64,000 nucleotides of DNA from Aureococcus anophagefferens (lineage: Eukaryota; Sar; Pelagophyceae; Pelagomonadales; Pelagomonadaceae): contig NW_008705564.1 of assembly GCF_000186865.1 (NCBI RefSeq), positions 508,413 to 572,412 on the forward strand. The letters run 5' to 3'. Shown in pieces: positions 50,932-59,547 of this stretch (positions are counted from its first letter, which is position 1; every line of letters begins with the position of its first letter). Below the pieces are notes generated by a model that was not told the origin of the DNA, did no database searches, and worked only from the letters and a program-made list of their open reading frames with translations. The position numbers and the translations under genes are program-made.

Positions 50932-53174
50932 ATGATGTCGGCGACGACGTCGTTCCGCGTGCCGCGCGACAACGACGGGAACCCGGATTTCACCGAGCGG
51001 GAGACGCGCGACGACCGGTCGCGGGAGGTCGTCGGGCGGCCCACGCTCGGCGACCGATCCAACGAGATCAACAAGCCCCAGAATTTGGCCGACCTCAAGA
51101 ACGAGTTCCAGGAGCGGCCGAGCTACGCGCGCAACCTCTTGACGTCGTTCCTCGTCCTCTACGCGCTCACGGAGTCGCTCGCGGTGACGCTGCGGCGCTT
51201 GGAGCGCCCGAAGGAGAACCGGAGGAACCGAAAGGCGCGCGACTACAACAGATTCCTCAGCGACATCCAGAACACGCTCCTGCGCTACTCCTTCGGCTTC
51301 TACCTGGACGAGTGCGAGGGGTACACCTGCGACGAGTGCGCGGCGAGCCGCGAGACGCCCGACGGCCGGCCGCGCCTCGACGCGTCGCGGGAGTGGGGCG
51401 TCTACCTCAAGCTCAAGGACGAATGGACCGTCCCTTGCCCGCGGGACGCGGGCCTGGACGGCAACGCGACGCGATCGCTCGCGGAGATGGAGGCCGCGTG
51501 GCTCGGCGGCGAGCTCTCGACGCACTGCCGCCTCGTCTGCCCGCTCGCGCTGCCGAAATTCGAGGCCGTCGACGCGTGCCAGGTCCACATGAACACCTTC
51601 GACCAGGCCTGCCTCAACAACACGGCGCCCTGCGAGAACTGCGACCGACTCCGGGGCGACGTCGAGGGCCTCTCGAACGCCATGTTCCCGCGCGATGATC
51701 CCCGGAGGGCGTGGGACAACGCGTTCGTGTACTGGTTCTACCTCCGCTCGGCGGACGACCTGATCCGGGAGGTCACGCACAACTGGCGCCGCGAGAAGTC
51801 CATCTACTTCGCGTTCTCCATCGTCTCGTCCGTGGGCTACGGCGACTTCTCGGTGACGACGCGGGAGGCCAAGTGGATCATCACGATCGTGACCATCCCC
51901 TACATCGCCATCTTCGCCTTTGCTTTGTCGCAGCTCGCCCAGGTCTTCATCTCGCTCCTGACGCAGGCGCTGCTGACCCACGCGCACGCGAACTACGAGA
52001 AGGCCGCGTCGAAGCTCGATCGCCGGCGGTGGAACGCGGTCATCGACCGCATGCTCGAGCGCGACGACGACGGCTGCCTCACGGAGAACCAGTTCGTCGA
52101 GGCGGCGACGGTGTGCGCATTCGGGTTGCCCGAGGGGGAGATGCGGCGGCTCTACCGCCAGCTCGACAGCGACATGAGCGGCCTGCTGGACCGCGACGAG
52201 CTCAGCACGATGATGGACGTGATCTCGAACATCAACAAGGCCAAGGTCGTGAAGATGCGCGCCTACTGGCACCTGCTGGCGCTCCTGTTCCTGCTCGTGC
52301 TGGTCATCGGCGTGGGCATGTTCGCCTACGCCTACGCCATGGGCTGGACCTACGCGGACGCCAGGGCAGCAAAAGAGAGCGAAATTCCCAACTTCAAAGG
52401 CTCCTATCTCGGCCATTTTCCACTCGTTTCGGCTGATTTTTGGACGAGCGATCATCTCTCGGAACGATCTCGAAGCGTGGGTGCTTTTTCCGGAACGCGC
52501 GCGCGCGGAACACTCACGTTGAAGCGACGTTGAATCACCCTTGTGCTGCCCAGGCGGACGCGCTCTACTTCATCGTCGTGACGCTGACGACGGTCGGCTT
52601 CGGCGACTTCGTGCCGAAGACGCACTTCCCGCCCATCATCCTCTGGCTGGCGCACAGCGTCATCGGGCTGGGCATCGTGACGTCCTTCATCTCGGCGATG
52701 CAGGACCTCGGCATCAACCAGCGACGGCTGGCGAAGCTGTCGAACGAGCTCCTCAAGCTCCACGTCGTCGCGCGGCCCCACGCGGAGCACGACGGCATCC
52801 GCCGGCAGCTCTGGAACGATCTCAAGGGCGGCTACGAGAAGGTCGGGCACCTCGTGTCCAAGGACCTGGAGCAGGCGAAGCAGATCACGCCCGTCTTCAA
52901 ATCGTCGGCCGCGTGGGGCGACGTCCGCCGCGCGAGCCTCGAGCCGGCGACCAAGGTCGCGCCGGCCCTCGTCACCGTCGCCGCGGCGTCGCGCGCCGCG
53001 GCCTACGAGGCCAAGGACGACGACGGCGCCGACGCGGCCGTCGGCGGCGGCCCGGGCCGGCCCGACGGCGACGACGGCCTCCTCTACGACGCGCGCTCGC
53101 GGACCTGGGTCGACCCGGACGCCGCCTTCCACGTGCGCAAGCGGGGCGCGCCGCGGCGCCGGCGGCGATCGTAA
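50932..53174 (+). CDS. Two-pore potassium channel with EF-hands between the pores
   Basis: Exons 50932-52353 and 52554-53174 join in phase 0 to give 680 residues. TM1 (NLLTSFLVLYALTESLAV, about 65-82) is followed by a large Cys-rich extracytoplasmic loop (about 110-245), pore 1 filter SSVGYGDFS (about 305) and TM2. Next comes a cytosolic EF-hand pair (DRMLERDDDGCLTENQFVEAA, then YRQLDSDMSGLLDRDELS, about 375-425), TM3 (LLALLFLLVLVIGVGMFAYAYAM), pore 2 filter LTTVGFGDFVP (about 487) and TM4. A long cytosolic tail follows. Both filters are TxGYG/TxGFG type, so K+ selectivity is expected. Plant TPKs carry EF-hands at the C-terminus; here they sit between the pores. The introner lies between TM3 and pore 2. 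Confidence 0.88.
52354..52553 (+). mobile_element. Introner family A in the two-pore K+ channel gene
   Basis: 200 bp, GC-AG. Perfect 8-bp target duplicate GCGGACGC at 52354 and 52554; element CAGGGCAGCAAAAGAGAG...CCTTGTGCTGCCCAG, 192 bp. Removal joins AMGWTY to ADALYFIVVTLTTVGFGD. Same orientation to transcription as the other family A copies, although this gene is on the opposite strand. Confidence 0.95.
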
Positions 53175-53303
53175 TGTGTCGTGGGGTGCGTACGACGCCC
53201 GGCGTCGTCGGACTCGTGTGGCAACTACGTACGGCGGCGATCGTCGTGGTTCGTCGGGCGCAGGTAGGACGCCCGGAGTCGTCGGGCTTGCGTGGCACCT
53301 CCG
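53160..53303. repeat. Diverged 72-bp tandem duplication of the K+ channel gene 3' end
   Basis: CGGCGGCGATCGT (last codons and start of the stop codon) at 53160 recurs at 53232. Each copy is followed by an ACGCCCGG(C/A)GTCGTCGG block (53193 and 53267). The copies are about 75% alike by eye and fill the space between two convergent genes. Confidence 0.7.
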
Positions 53304-54266
53304 TTAGTTCCCGAGCGCGCCCGCGGCGACGGCCTTCTCGCGGTCCGTCGCGGGCGCGCCGGGCTCGCGCGGCGCGACGGCGCCCGCGTCGACCTCCTCG
53401 TATTTGCGGCCCATCTCGAGCTTCGTCGGGTCCTGGCTCGTGCCCGGGAGGAGCTGCTGGCAGAGCGCGTAGGACGCGGCGACCGCGCGGCGCGACGGCC
53501 GCGCCTCGAGGCGCGAAAAGGCCGGCTCGAGGCTCTCGGGCGCGTCGTAGCCCTTGAGCGTGAGCATCTCGAAGGTCTTGCCGCGGACGTCGTCGCTCTC
53601 GAGGCTCGCGACGAGCACGGCGGCGAGATCCTCGCGGTTCGTCCGCCCCACGGCGACGTCGCCCTGCGCGAACACGGGCCGCCCGCGCGGCCAGTCGTCG
53701 TTGAGGCCCACGGGCCGCACGACGGCGAAGTCCGACGTCGCGCGGCGCAGGAGCGCCTCCGCGCGCGCCTTCTTGCCGAGGATGCCCGCGGGGTTGAGGC
53801 GCACGATGGGGATGTCGAAGGCCTGCGGCAGGCGCTTCTGCTTCCGCGCGGACCAGGCCGGGCGCGTGACGCCCGCGGACGAGAGCATGACGACGCGGCC
53901 GACCTCCCCGGCGATGGCCGGCAGGGCGATCTCGTCGATGAGCTGGGCCGTCTCGCCGCCGAAGCGCGTCTTCCGCGGCGTCGCCGCGAGGCCGGTGGCG
54001 GCCCAGACGCACGCGTCCGCGCCCGCGACGGCGGCCGCGACGCTCGACGCGTCCTCGAAGTCGGCGACGACGACCTCGACGCCGGCCGGCAGCACGTCCG
54101 CGGCCTTCGTCTCGTTGCGCACGACGCACCGCACGCCGAGGTTCCGGCGCAGGAGCTCCTCGACGACGCCGACGCCCGTGCGGCCCGTGGCGCCCGTGAC
54201 CGCGACGAGCTTGCTCGGCTTGAAGGCCCGGGCGACCGCCGCGCAGAGGAGGAGTTTGAGCATCAT
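53304..54266 (-). CDS. NAD(P)-binding atypical SDR (NmrA/SDR-a5-like), probably plastid
   Basis: 320 residues from the ATG at 54266 ([20 protein letters not shown], a signal-like leader ending in Ala-Phe, the stramenopile plastid cleavage signature ASA-F type). The Rossmann motif GATGRTG is at about 27-33. It is followed by [34 protein letters not shown], the VVMLSSAGV strand, [12 protein letters not shown], and [15 protein letters not shown]. These match plant HCF173/Tic62-like and NmrA-type proteins, which use NAD(P)H or act as redox sensors or chaperones in plastids. There is no Tyr-x-x-x-Lys catalytic pair, as usual for the group. The upstream region holds a TGCTGCTTGTGT-type microsatellite. 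Confidence 0.72.
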   Translation of the reverse strand: MMLKLLLCAAVARAFKPSKLVAVTGATGRTGVGVVEELLRRNLGVRCVVRNETKAADVLPAGVEVVVADFEDASSVAAAVAGADACVWAATGLAATPRKTRFGGETAQLIDEIALPAIAGEVGRVVMLSSAGVTRPAWSARKQKRLPQAFDIPIVRLNPAGILGKKARAEALLRRATSDFAVVRPVGLNDDWPRGRPVFAQGDVAVGRTNREDLAAVLVASLESDDVRGKTFEMLTLKGYDAPESLEPAFSRLEARPSRRAVAASYALCQQLLPGTSQDPTKLEMGRKYEEVDAGAVAPREPGAPATDREKAVAAGALGN

Positions 54267-54270
54267 TGGT

Positions 54271-54356
54271 GATGCTTGTGTTGGCTGCTGTGGCGGCGGT
54301 GTGCTGCTTGTGTGCTGTGGCGGTGGTGTGCTGCTTGTGTTGGCTGCTTGTGCGGC
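54271..54356. repeat. Microsatellite-like TGTGCTGCTTGTG repeats in a divergent promoter
   Basis: Imperfect repeats of GTGGCGGTGGTGTGCTGCTTG with GTTGGCTGCT occur at least three times between the SDR and calnexin starts. Non-coding. Confidence 0.6.
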
Positions 54357-54529
54357 GCGGACGACGGCGGCGGCGTGCGAGCTGCGCTGGCAGCGCGAGG
54401 CGTCGAGCGCTGGATGTTGCCGGGACATGCCGATCATGCCGGGCGCGAATCGCTGAGCGCCAACTCTGCCACTCCGCGTGTCCGTCCATCGGTCCGCGAA
54501 TCGTCGCGTGCACCACCACCACCACGACG

Positions 54530-55981
54530 ATGCGCTGCGTGTCGGCCCTCCTCCCGGCTGCGGCCCTCGGTGCCAGCTTCACGGCGACCTTCGACGGCGG
54601 CCTGGCGCCCTTCGTCCAGTCGTCGAACGAGCGCTACGCGGGCCAGGCGGTCGACGCGTCCGACGGCGGCCTGCTGCTCAAGGTGGCGAACCGCATGTAC
54701 GGCGTCGCGGCGCCGGTGGACTTCCAGAGCGACGGCACGCTCGTCGTCCAGTACGAGGTCACGCTCACGGACGGGCTGTCCTGCGGCGGCGCGTACATCA
54801 AGCTCCTCGAGGATCCCGTCGACGTCGCCGCGTTCGACGACCAGAGCGGCTACGTCGTCATGTTCGGGCCGGACAAGTGCGGCGGCACGGACAAGGTCCA
54901 CGTGATCCTGCGCCAGGAGAACCCCGTGTCCGGCGACGTCCTCGAGCACCACCTCAAGGACCCGCCCAAGGCCAAGACCGACAAGGCCGCGCACCTCTAC
55001 AGCCTCGCGATCCGCGCCGACGACACCTTCGTCGTCCACATCGACGGCGAGATCGCCGCCGAGGGGTCCCTCATGGACTCCCTCGAGCCGCCGCTGACGC
55101 CCGAGCGCGAGGTCGACGACGAGAACGACCTCAAGCCCGAGGATTGGGTCGACGCGGCGAAGATCGACGACGAGAAGGCGAAGAAGCCCTTCGACTGGGA
55201 CGAGGACGAGCCGCGCAAGGTCGAGGACGAGTCCGCGGAGATGCCCGACGGCTGGCTCGAGGGCGAGCCGACGAGCGTGCCCGATCCGGACGCGAAGATG
55301 CCCGACGACTGGGACGTCGAGGAGGACGGCTCCTGGGAGGCGCCCGAGGTCGACAACCCCAAGTGCGGGGCGGCCCCGGGCTGCGGCCCCTGGAACCCGC
55401 CCCTCATCGACAACCCGAACTACAAGGGCAAGTGGGTCCGCCCGAAGATCGACAACCCGGCGTACAAGGGCAAGTGGTTCCCGAAGAAGATCCCCAACCC
55501 CGTCTACTTCGAGCCGTCGGACCCGGCGAAGAAGCTCAAGAAGGTCGGCGCCCTCGCCGTCGAGGTCTGGACGACGAACAAGGGCATCACCTACGACAAC
55601 TTCTACCTCGGCGCGTCCGTCGACGAGGCCAAGGCCGCCGCCGAGCCCTTCTACGAGAAGAAGGCCGCGGAGCAGGCCGCCGCCGAGGCCAAGGCCGCCG
55701 CCAAGGCCGCGAAGAAGGCCGAGAAGCAGAAGGGCATGAAGGGCGCGCTCAAGAAGGCCGAGGTCTTCGCGACGCAGACCATCGACACGGCCAAGGACCA
55801 GCCGCTCGCCGCCGCGGGCACGCTCCTCGCGACGCTCGTGTCCCTCTCCATGCTCTGCGGCAAGAAGAAGAAGAAGAGCCCGAAGAAGAGCGACGACGAC
55901 GACGACGACGACGACGAGGAAGAGGAGGAAGAGGAGGACGAGGACGACAAGAAGAGCAAGAAGACGCCCAAGGCGGACTAG
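54530..55981 (+). CDS. CNX: Calnexin-type ER lectin chaperone
   Basis: 483 residues. Signal peptide [18 protein letters not shown]-terminal lectin domain with [20 protein letters not shown] (about 95-115). The P-domain has motif-1 repeats [30 protein letters not shown] and [13 protein letters not shown], and motif-2 repeats [32 protein letters not shown]-terminal strand and helix follow ([19 protein letters not shown]), then one membrane helix ([19 protein letters not shown], about 423-441). The cytosolic tail alternates Lys, Asp and Glu runs. It retains monoglucosylated glycoproteins in the ER. Acidic GAC repeats encode the tail. The palindrome at 56032 lies 51 bp after the stop. Confidence 0.93.
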   Translation: MRCVSALLPAAALGASFTATFDGGLAPFVQSSNERYAGQAVDASDGGLLLKVANRMYGVAAPVDFQSDGTLVVQYEVTLTDGLSCGGAYIKLLEDPVDVAAFDDQSGYVVMFGPDKCGGTDKVHVILRQENPVSGDVLEHHLKDPPKAKTDKAAHLYSLAIRADDTFVVHIDGEIAAEGSLMDSLEPPLTPEREVDDENDLKPEDWVDAAKIDDEKAKKPFDWDEDEPRKVEDESAEMPDGWLEGEPTSVPDPDAKMPDDWDVEEDGSWEAPEVDNPKCGAAPGCGPWNPPLIDNPNYKGKWVRPKIDNPAYKGKWFPKKIPNPVYFEPSDPAKKLKKVGALAVEVWTTNKGITYDNFYLGASVDEAKAAAEPFYEKKAAEQAAAEAKAAAKAAKKAEKQKGMKGALKKAEVFATQTIDTAKDQPLAAAGTLLATLVSLSMLCGKKKKKSPKKSDDDDDDDDEEEEEEEDEDDKKSKKTPKAD

Positions 55982-56031
55982 GTCCCGCGCGGCCGCGCGC
56001 GCGCGGCCTCCTAATCCCTGTTGAAAATCGC

Positions 56032-56059
56032 TAACATATCCCGCCGGCGGGATATGTTA
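56032..56059. other. Perfect 28-bp palindrome, left copy
   Basis: TAACATATCCCGCC followed directly by its reverse complement. It is identical to the copy at 58407-58434. The flank TCCCTGTTGAA lies 9 bp before it, and TCGC immediately before. Confidence 0.97.
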
Positions 56060-56400
56060 AATGTGCCAGAAGACTCGCCAGAACCCGTCCAGAGAAAACA
56101 TGTCGCTCATATTCGTGCCATTAGAGACATTCCAATTTAGCGGCCGATTGAATCTTAAGGCAAAAGTAACCATTGCTTCCATATCTGGCGCGTGGTCCTC
56201 GAACTCGCGGCAGAACGACGCGAAGACGCGCGTCCGGGTCCATCGATGGTGGAACAGGCAGGCAGCGTGAAATCGGAGACGCCGTCGCCGTCGACGTCGA
56301 CGCCGATGACGCCGCCGTCCATGCCGCCGACGCGCGACCCCACGAGGCATCGTCGCGTCTCGAGAAACCTACCGAAGCAGCCCATATCACGTCATATCGC
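56057..56400 (-). pseudogene. Broken FG-GAP/BspA (DUF285) gene remnant
   Basis: On the minus strand, GGVIGVDVDGDGVSDFTLPAC (an FG-GAP-like calcium loop; about 56330-56270) runs in one frame. DUF285 motif sequence (MVTFALRFNRPLNWNV, then SNGTNMSDMF) follows in another, ending at a stop at 56057. No start or full domain is present, and the upstream edge looks like a family C 3' splice site (TTCGGTAG before GTTTCTCG at about 56372). This is a fragment of a gene resembling the giant surface gene at 27-41 kb, either degraded or with unrecognised introns. Confidence 0.6.
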
Positions 56401-56478
56401 GTCGTGTCATATTTCACTTCAACAATAATTATTACCTCACACCCCATGAAGCTAGGCTCGGACTCTGACTTCGAACCC

Positions 56479-56723
56479 GTGGTTGATAGCAAAGTTCCAG
56501 TGAAGTGTTTTGGAGCACAAAATGTAAGTGTTTAGGGGGGAGAGGCAAGTGTTGGCAAGTGTTTCAACGGCCAAAAAAAGGCGAAAATTACCACCAAATG
56601 TGCAAAAAAAACACAGAAGTCGAACCAGCAACTGTTCCGTCGCGCTGACAGAAGTGTCTACGAGTGCTTCGTGAGCTTGAGTTAGTGTTTGTAACACTTA
56701 CAAACAGCTTTGCTATCAACCAC
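56479..56723. mobile_element. MITE-like AT-rich element with 16-bp perfect terminal inverted repeats
   Basis: GTGGTTGATAGCAAAG at 56479-56494 and its exact reverse complement at 56708-56723 enclose about 213 bp of AT-rich sequence with repeated AAGTGTTT motifs. No ORF of note. No clear target duplicate. It could be a non-autonomous DNA transposon or a hairpin-forming RNA. Confidence 0.6.
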
Positions 56724-57018
56724 GCTCGAACCTTCCCGGAGCTTCACTTACCAATCGTTGGCCGGAACGCAACATTAACTTATTGAACCTAGTAGTTTAC
56801 TTTCGAAAAGTGGTTGGACGTCGTCGATGATGGTCGCACGATCTCTGATGCTGGGTTTGGCATGTTCCAGGCCAGGGGGAGAGAAACTGAGCACACTTTG
56901 CAGTGGGAATTCGGGGTCGGGCATCCCAGAATTTCAGCCCGCTCGTCTCGGGAACACGCAGAAGCTGAGATCATTTTTCCCTCTCTCTCCCGCGCGCGCG
57001 AGGCGGTCCCCGCGGCGA

Positions 57019-57121
57019 GGTTCTGGGTGCTCGAAGGTAGTACACTTTTCAGACCGCGCGCTCGTCGCCCTGATTCCGGCCGGCAGCCGCGAGAGTGTAC
57101 TACCTTCGGGCGCCCCGAACC
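57019..57121. other. Imperfect inverted repeat with a 15-bp perfect core
   Basis: CGAAGGTAGTACACT (57032-57046) and its exact complement (57094-57108) are separated by a 47-bp GC-rich loop. The arms extend outward about 13 more bp with 3 mismatches. It could be a fold-back element or an RNA hairpin. Confidence 0.7.
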
Positions 57122-57225
57122 CCGGACGCAGCCCCGCGCCGCCGGCCAACCACATCGTCTCGAGCAAAAGACGACGTTTCAGCCGAGCGATACATTTCAC
57201 TGCAACTTGGTCCGTTGATTGGTAA

Positions 57226-57292
57226 GTGAGCTTGCCGAGAATCGAGCCACTGCCGCCTTCCCGGAGCTTGCCGAGAATCGAGCCACTGACGC
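57226..57292. repeat. Two-copy direct repeat upstream of the Cys-rich gene
   Basis: GAGCTTGCCGAGAATCGAGC followed by CACTG occurs twice, about 36 bp apart (from about 57228 and 57265). Just before the secreted protein start at 57316; non-coding. Confidence 0.75.
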
Positions 57293-57315
57293 CTGCTGCC
57301 GCCACCCAAAACATC

Positions 57316-58210
57316 ATGATGAAATGCACGCTCTTCATCGCCGTCGTCCTCTCATCCTTCACGTCAGCCGGCGCCGCCGCCGCGAAAGCTTCGCTCCGAG
57401 CGTCGCGCACGCTTGAAGAAGACTGCAATAGTCAGCGCCTTTGAAGCGAGCCTTTGAAGCTGAGCCCGAAATACCTTGCTCGCTGCTAGGTACGGACTCG
57501 ACGACGTGGTATTGGAAGAAATCGAAGCAGACGTGTGCGTGGCTCGCGAAGAAGACGAAGAAGTGCGAGAAGGCTGGCGGCGACGTACATTGCCCTCAGA
57601 CGTGCGGGACGTGCAGCGATGATGCCGACGGTGACGACGCCTCCGGCTGCGCCGCCGATTCCACGACTTGGTACTGGAAGAAGTCGAACAAGGATTGCGA
57701 TTGGGTGTCCAAGAAAAACAAGTGCACAAAAATCGACGGCGCGGCCGAGAACTGCCCGTCGGCGTGCTGTACCGATGCCGAGAAGGAGGCCGAAGACGAG
57801 GCCGAGGACGAGGCCGAGGACGAGGCCGAGGACGAGGCCGAGGACAGGCCGAGGACCGAAGACGAGGCCGAGGACGAGGCCGAGGACGAGGCCGAGGACG
57901 AGTGCCGAGGACGGTGGACGAGGCCGAGGCCGAAGACGAGGCGGAGGCCGAGGACGAGGCCGAGGACGAGGCCGAGGACGAGGCCGAGGACGAGGCCGAG
58001 GACGAGGCCGAGGACGAGGCCGAGGACCGTGACGAGGCCGAAGACGAGGCCGAGGACGAGGTCGAGGACGAGGCCGAGGACGGTGACGAGGCGGAGGACG
58101 AGGCCGAGGCCGAAGACGAGGCGGAGGCCGAGGACGAGGCCGAGGACGAGGCCGAAGACGAGGCAGAGGACGAGGCCGAGGACGAGGCCGAAGACGAGGC
58201 GGAAGACTAG
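57316..58210 (+). CDS. Secreted Cys-rich protein with acidic Glu-Ala-Glu-Asp repeat tail, frame-slipped
   Basis: Exon 1 57316-57430 (signal peptide MMKCTLFIAVVLSSFTSAGA) joins in phase over a 59-bp GT-AG intron (57431-57489) to exon 2 at 57490. Two copies of a Cys-rich module follow: DSTTWYWKKSKQTCAWLAKK...CEKAGGDVHCPQTCGTC and DSTTWYWKKSNKDCDWVSKK...CPSACC. This module is frequent in secreted stramenopile proteins of unknown role. The tail is a 12-bp repeat (GAGGCCGAGGAC; Glu-Ala-Glu-Asp) from about 57785 to 58206. At about 57901 an extra T shifts the frame, so the acidic reading continues in the next frame and ends at 58210. Without correction the tail is Arg/Pro and ends at 58379. Allelic slippage or a broken gene. 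Confidence 0.6.
57785..58206 (+). repeat. 12-bp coding minisatellite GAGGCCGAGGAC
   Basis: About 33 degenerate units, with GAAGAC, GCGGAG and CGTGAC variants and two unit-phase breaks (about 57847 and 57901). Confidence 0.95.
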
Positions 58211-58406
58211 GGAGTATGTCCGCCCTCGCCACCCCCACGACCAACCTCCGCCGCGACGGCTAGGGGGCGGCCTCCGGCCGCCGCCTGGCTCGGTTCACCG
58301 AGGTACCCCGCGAACCCCCCTGGATAATTCTGAAGGGCAAGCGGCTGTGTTGAGGTCCCTGTTGAAGTGCAAGGTTTGAGGTTGAAGTCCAAGTTGAAGC
58401 GGCCTT

Positions 58407-58434
58407 TAACATATCCCGCCGGCGGGATATGTTA
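58407..58434. other. Perfect 28-bp palindrome, right copy
   Basis: Identical to 56032-56059. TCGC follows it directly, and TCCCTGTTGAA lies 45 bp before it. It is 18 bp from the stop of the minus-strand SDR gene. Confidence 0.97.
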
Positions 58435-58452
58435 TCGCCGCGGCGCGTCTAC

Positions 58453-59373
58453 TTAGAACGCGACGTGCGCGCGCCCCTCGACGATGCCGCCGTTCCACGC
58501 GGGGGGGGCGCCGGGGGGCAGCTCCTGGAGCGCGACCCACGCGGGCGAGTCCGCGCCCTCGAGCGGCGACACGGCGACGACGCACTTGATCAGGTAGAGC
58601 GGCATCATGCCCCACTCCGCCGGCGGCTTCATGTCCGTGCGCACGATGCCGGGGAACACGGACGCGCAGCGGAGGCCGGCGTGGTCGCGCGCGACGACGC
58701 GGGCGAGGTGCGCGACGGCGCACTTCGAGACGGCGTAGGCGCTGGGGTTGAAGCCCCGCGCTTCGCTCTCGCCCGCCGCGTCGGCGGCCAGGAAATCCTC
58801 GACGAGCGCGTCGAGCCGCGCGACGGTCAGGTCCGCCGCGAGGAAGCGGCCCTTGATCTCGTCCGAGACCATGCCGTTGACCATGCTGCTGCTGAGCTGC
58901 GCGACCTTGGACGCGAGCACGACGATGCGGCCGCTCGCCGACTTCTCGAGGAACGGCACCATGGCGAGGCACAGCGCCTTGTTGCCGACGTAGTTCGTGT
59001 CCATGACCTTGCGCGCCGCCATCCCGGACGCGGCCATGTTGTTGATGCCTCCGTTGAGCACGAGGCTGTCCAGCTTCCCGCCGAGGTCCGACGCGACGTA
59101 CGCGCCGAGCGCGTCGACGGACGCCGCGTCCGAGACGTCGACGGCTTGCACGACGATCTTCGCCCTGTCCGCCGTGCCGAGCCGCTCCTCGAGCTCCGCC
59201 TTGGCCGCCTCGCCGGCCTTCACCGATCGCGCGCCCAGTACGATGGTCGAGGCGGCGTCGAGCTTCGAGAAGCACTGCTCGACGCAGGCCTTGCCGATGC
59301 CGCGGTTGCCGCCGGTGATGACGACGTTCACGCCCGACGTGACGGCGTAGGCTTTCGTCGCGGCGCCGCCCAT
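58453..59373 (-). CDS. Short-chain dehydrogenase/reductase (carbonyl reductase-like)
   Basis: 306 residues from the ATG at 59373 (MGGAATKAYAVTSGVNVVIT). The frame is open further upstream, but the added residues look non-coding. NAD(P) motif TGGNRGIG (about 20-27), the acidic/Arg region LGARSVKAGE, DVSDAASVDAL, the LVLNGGINN equivalent of NNAG (here Asn-Gly-Gly), VVLASKVAQLSS with the catalytic Ser, and YAVSKCAVAHLARVVA with the Tyr-x-x-x-Lys pair. Pattern and length match carbonyl reductase/retinol-dehydrogenase-like classical SDRs. Substrate unknown. Divergent from the membrane protein gene at 59548. Confidence 0.85.
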   Translation of the reverse strand: MGGAATKAYAVTSGVNVVITGGNRGIGKACVEQCFSKLDAASTIVLGARSVKAGEAAKAELEERLGTADRAKIVVQAVDVSDAASVDALGAYVASDLGGKLDSLVLNGGINNMAASGMAARKVMDTNYVGNKALCLAMVPFLEKSASGRIVVLASKVAQLSSSMVNGMVSDEIKGRFLAADLTVARLDALVEDFLAADAAGESEARGFNPSAYAVSKCAVAHLARVVARDHAGLRCASVFPGIVRTDMKPPAEWGMMPLYLIKCVVAVSPLEGADSPAWVALQELPPGAPPAWNGGIVEGRAHVAF

Positions 59374-59547
59374 GCTGCTTGCAACGATGCTGCGCGCGTG
59401 GCGTGTGACGCTTTCAGAGTTCAGCGGTATCCGAATCGGTGTGAGGCCGGAGCTGCATAGATGCTGCATGCTGCCGGCAGCCTCATCGACTTGAGTTTTA
59501 TTGAATGCACCTCAGCGCCTCCGCATGGTGAGTAAGAGTTGGCAGCC

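Noticed and set aside
57785..58206. CRISPR-like array
   Set aside because: The repeats are 12-bp coding units with no spacers; a minisatellite.
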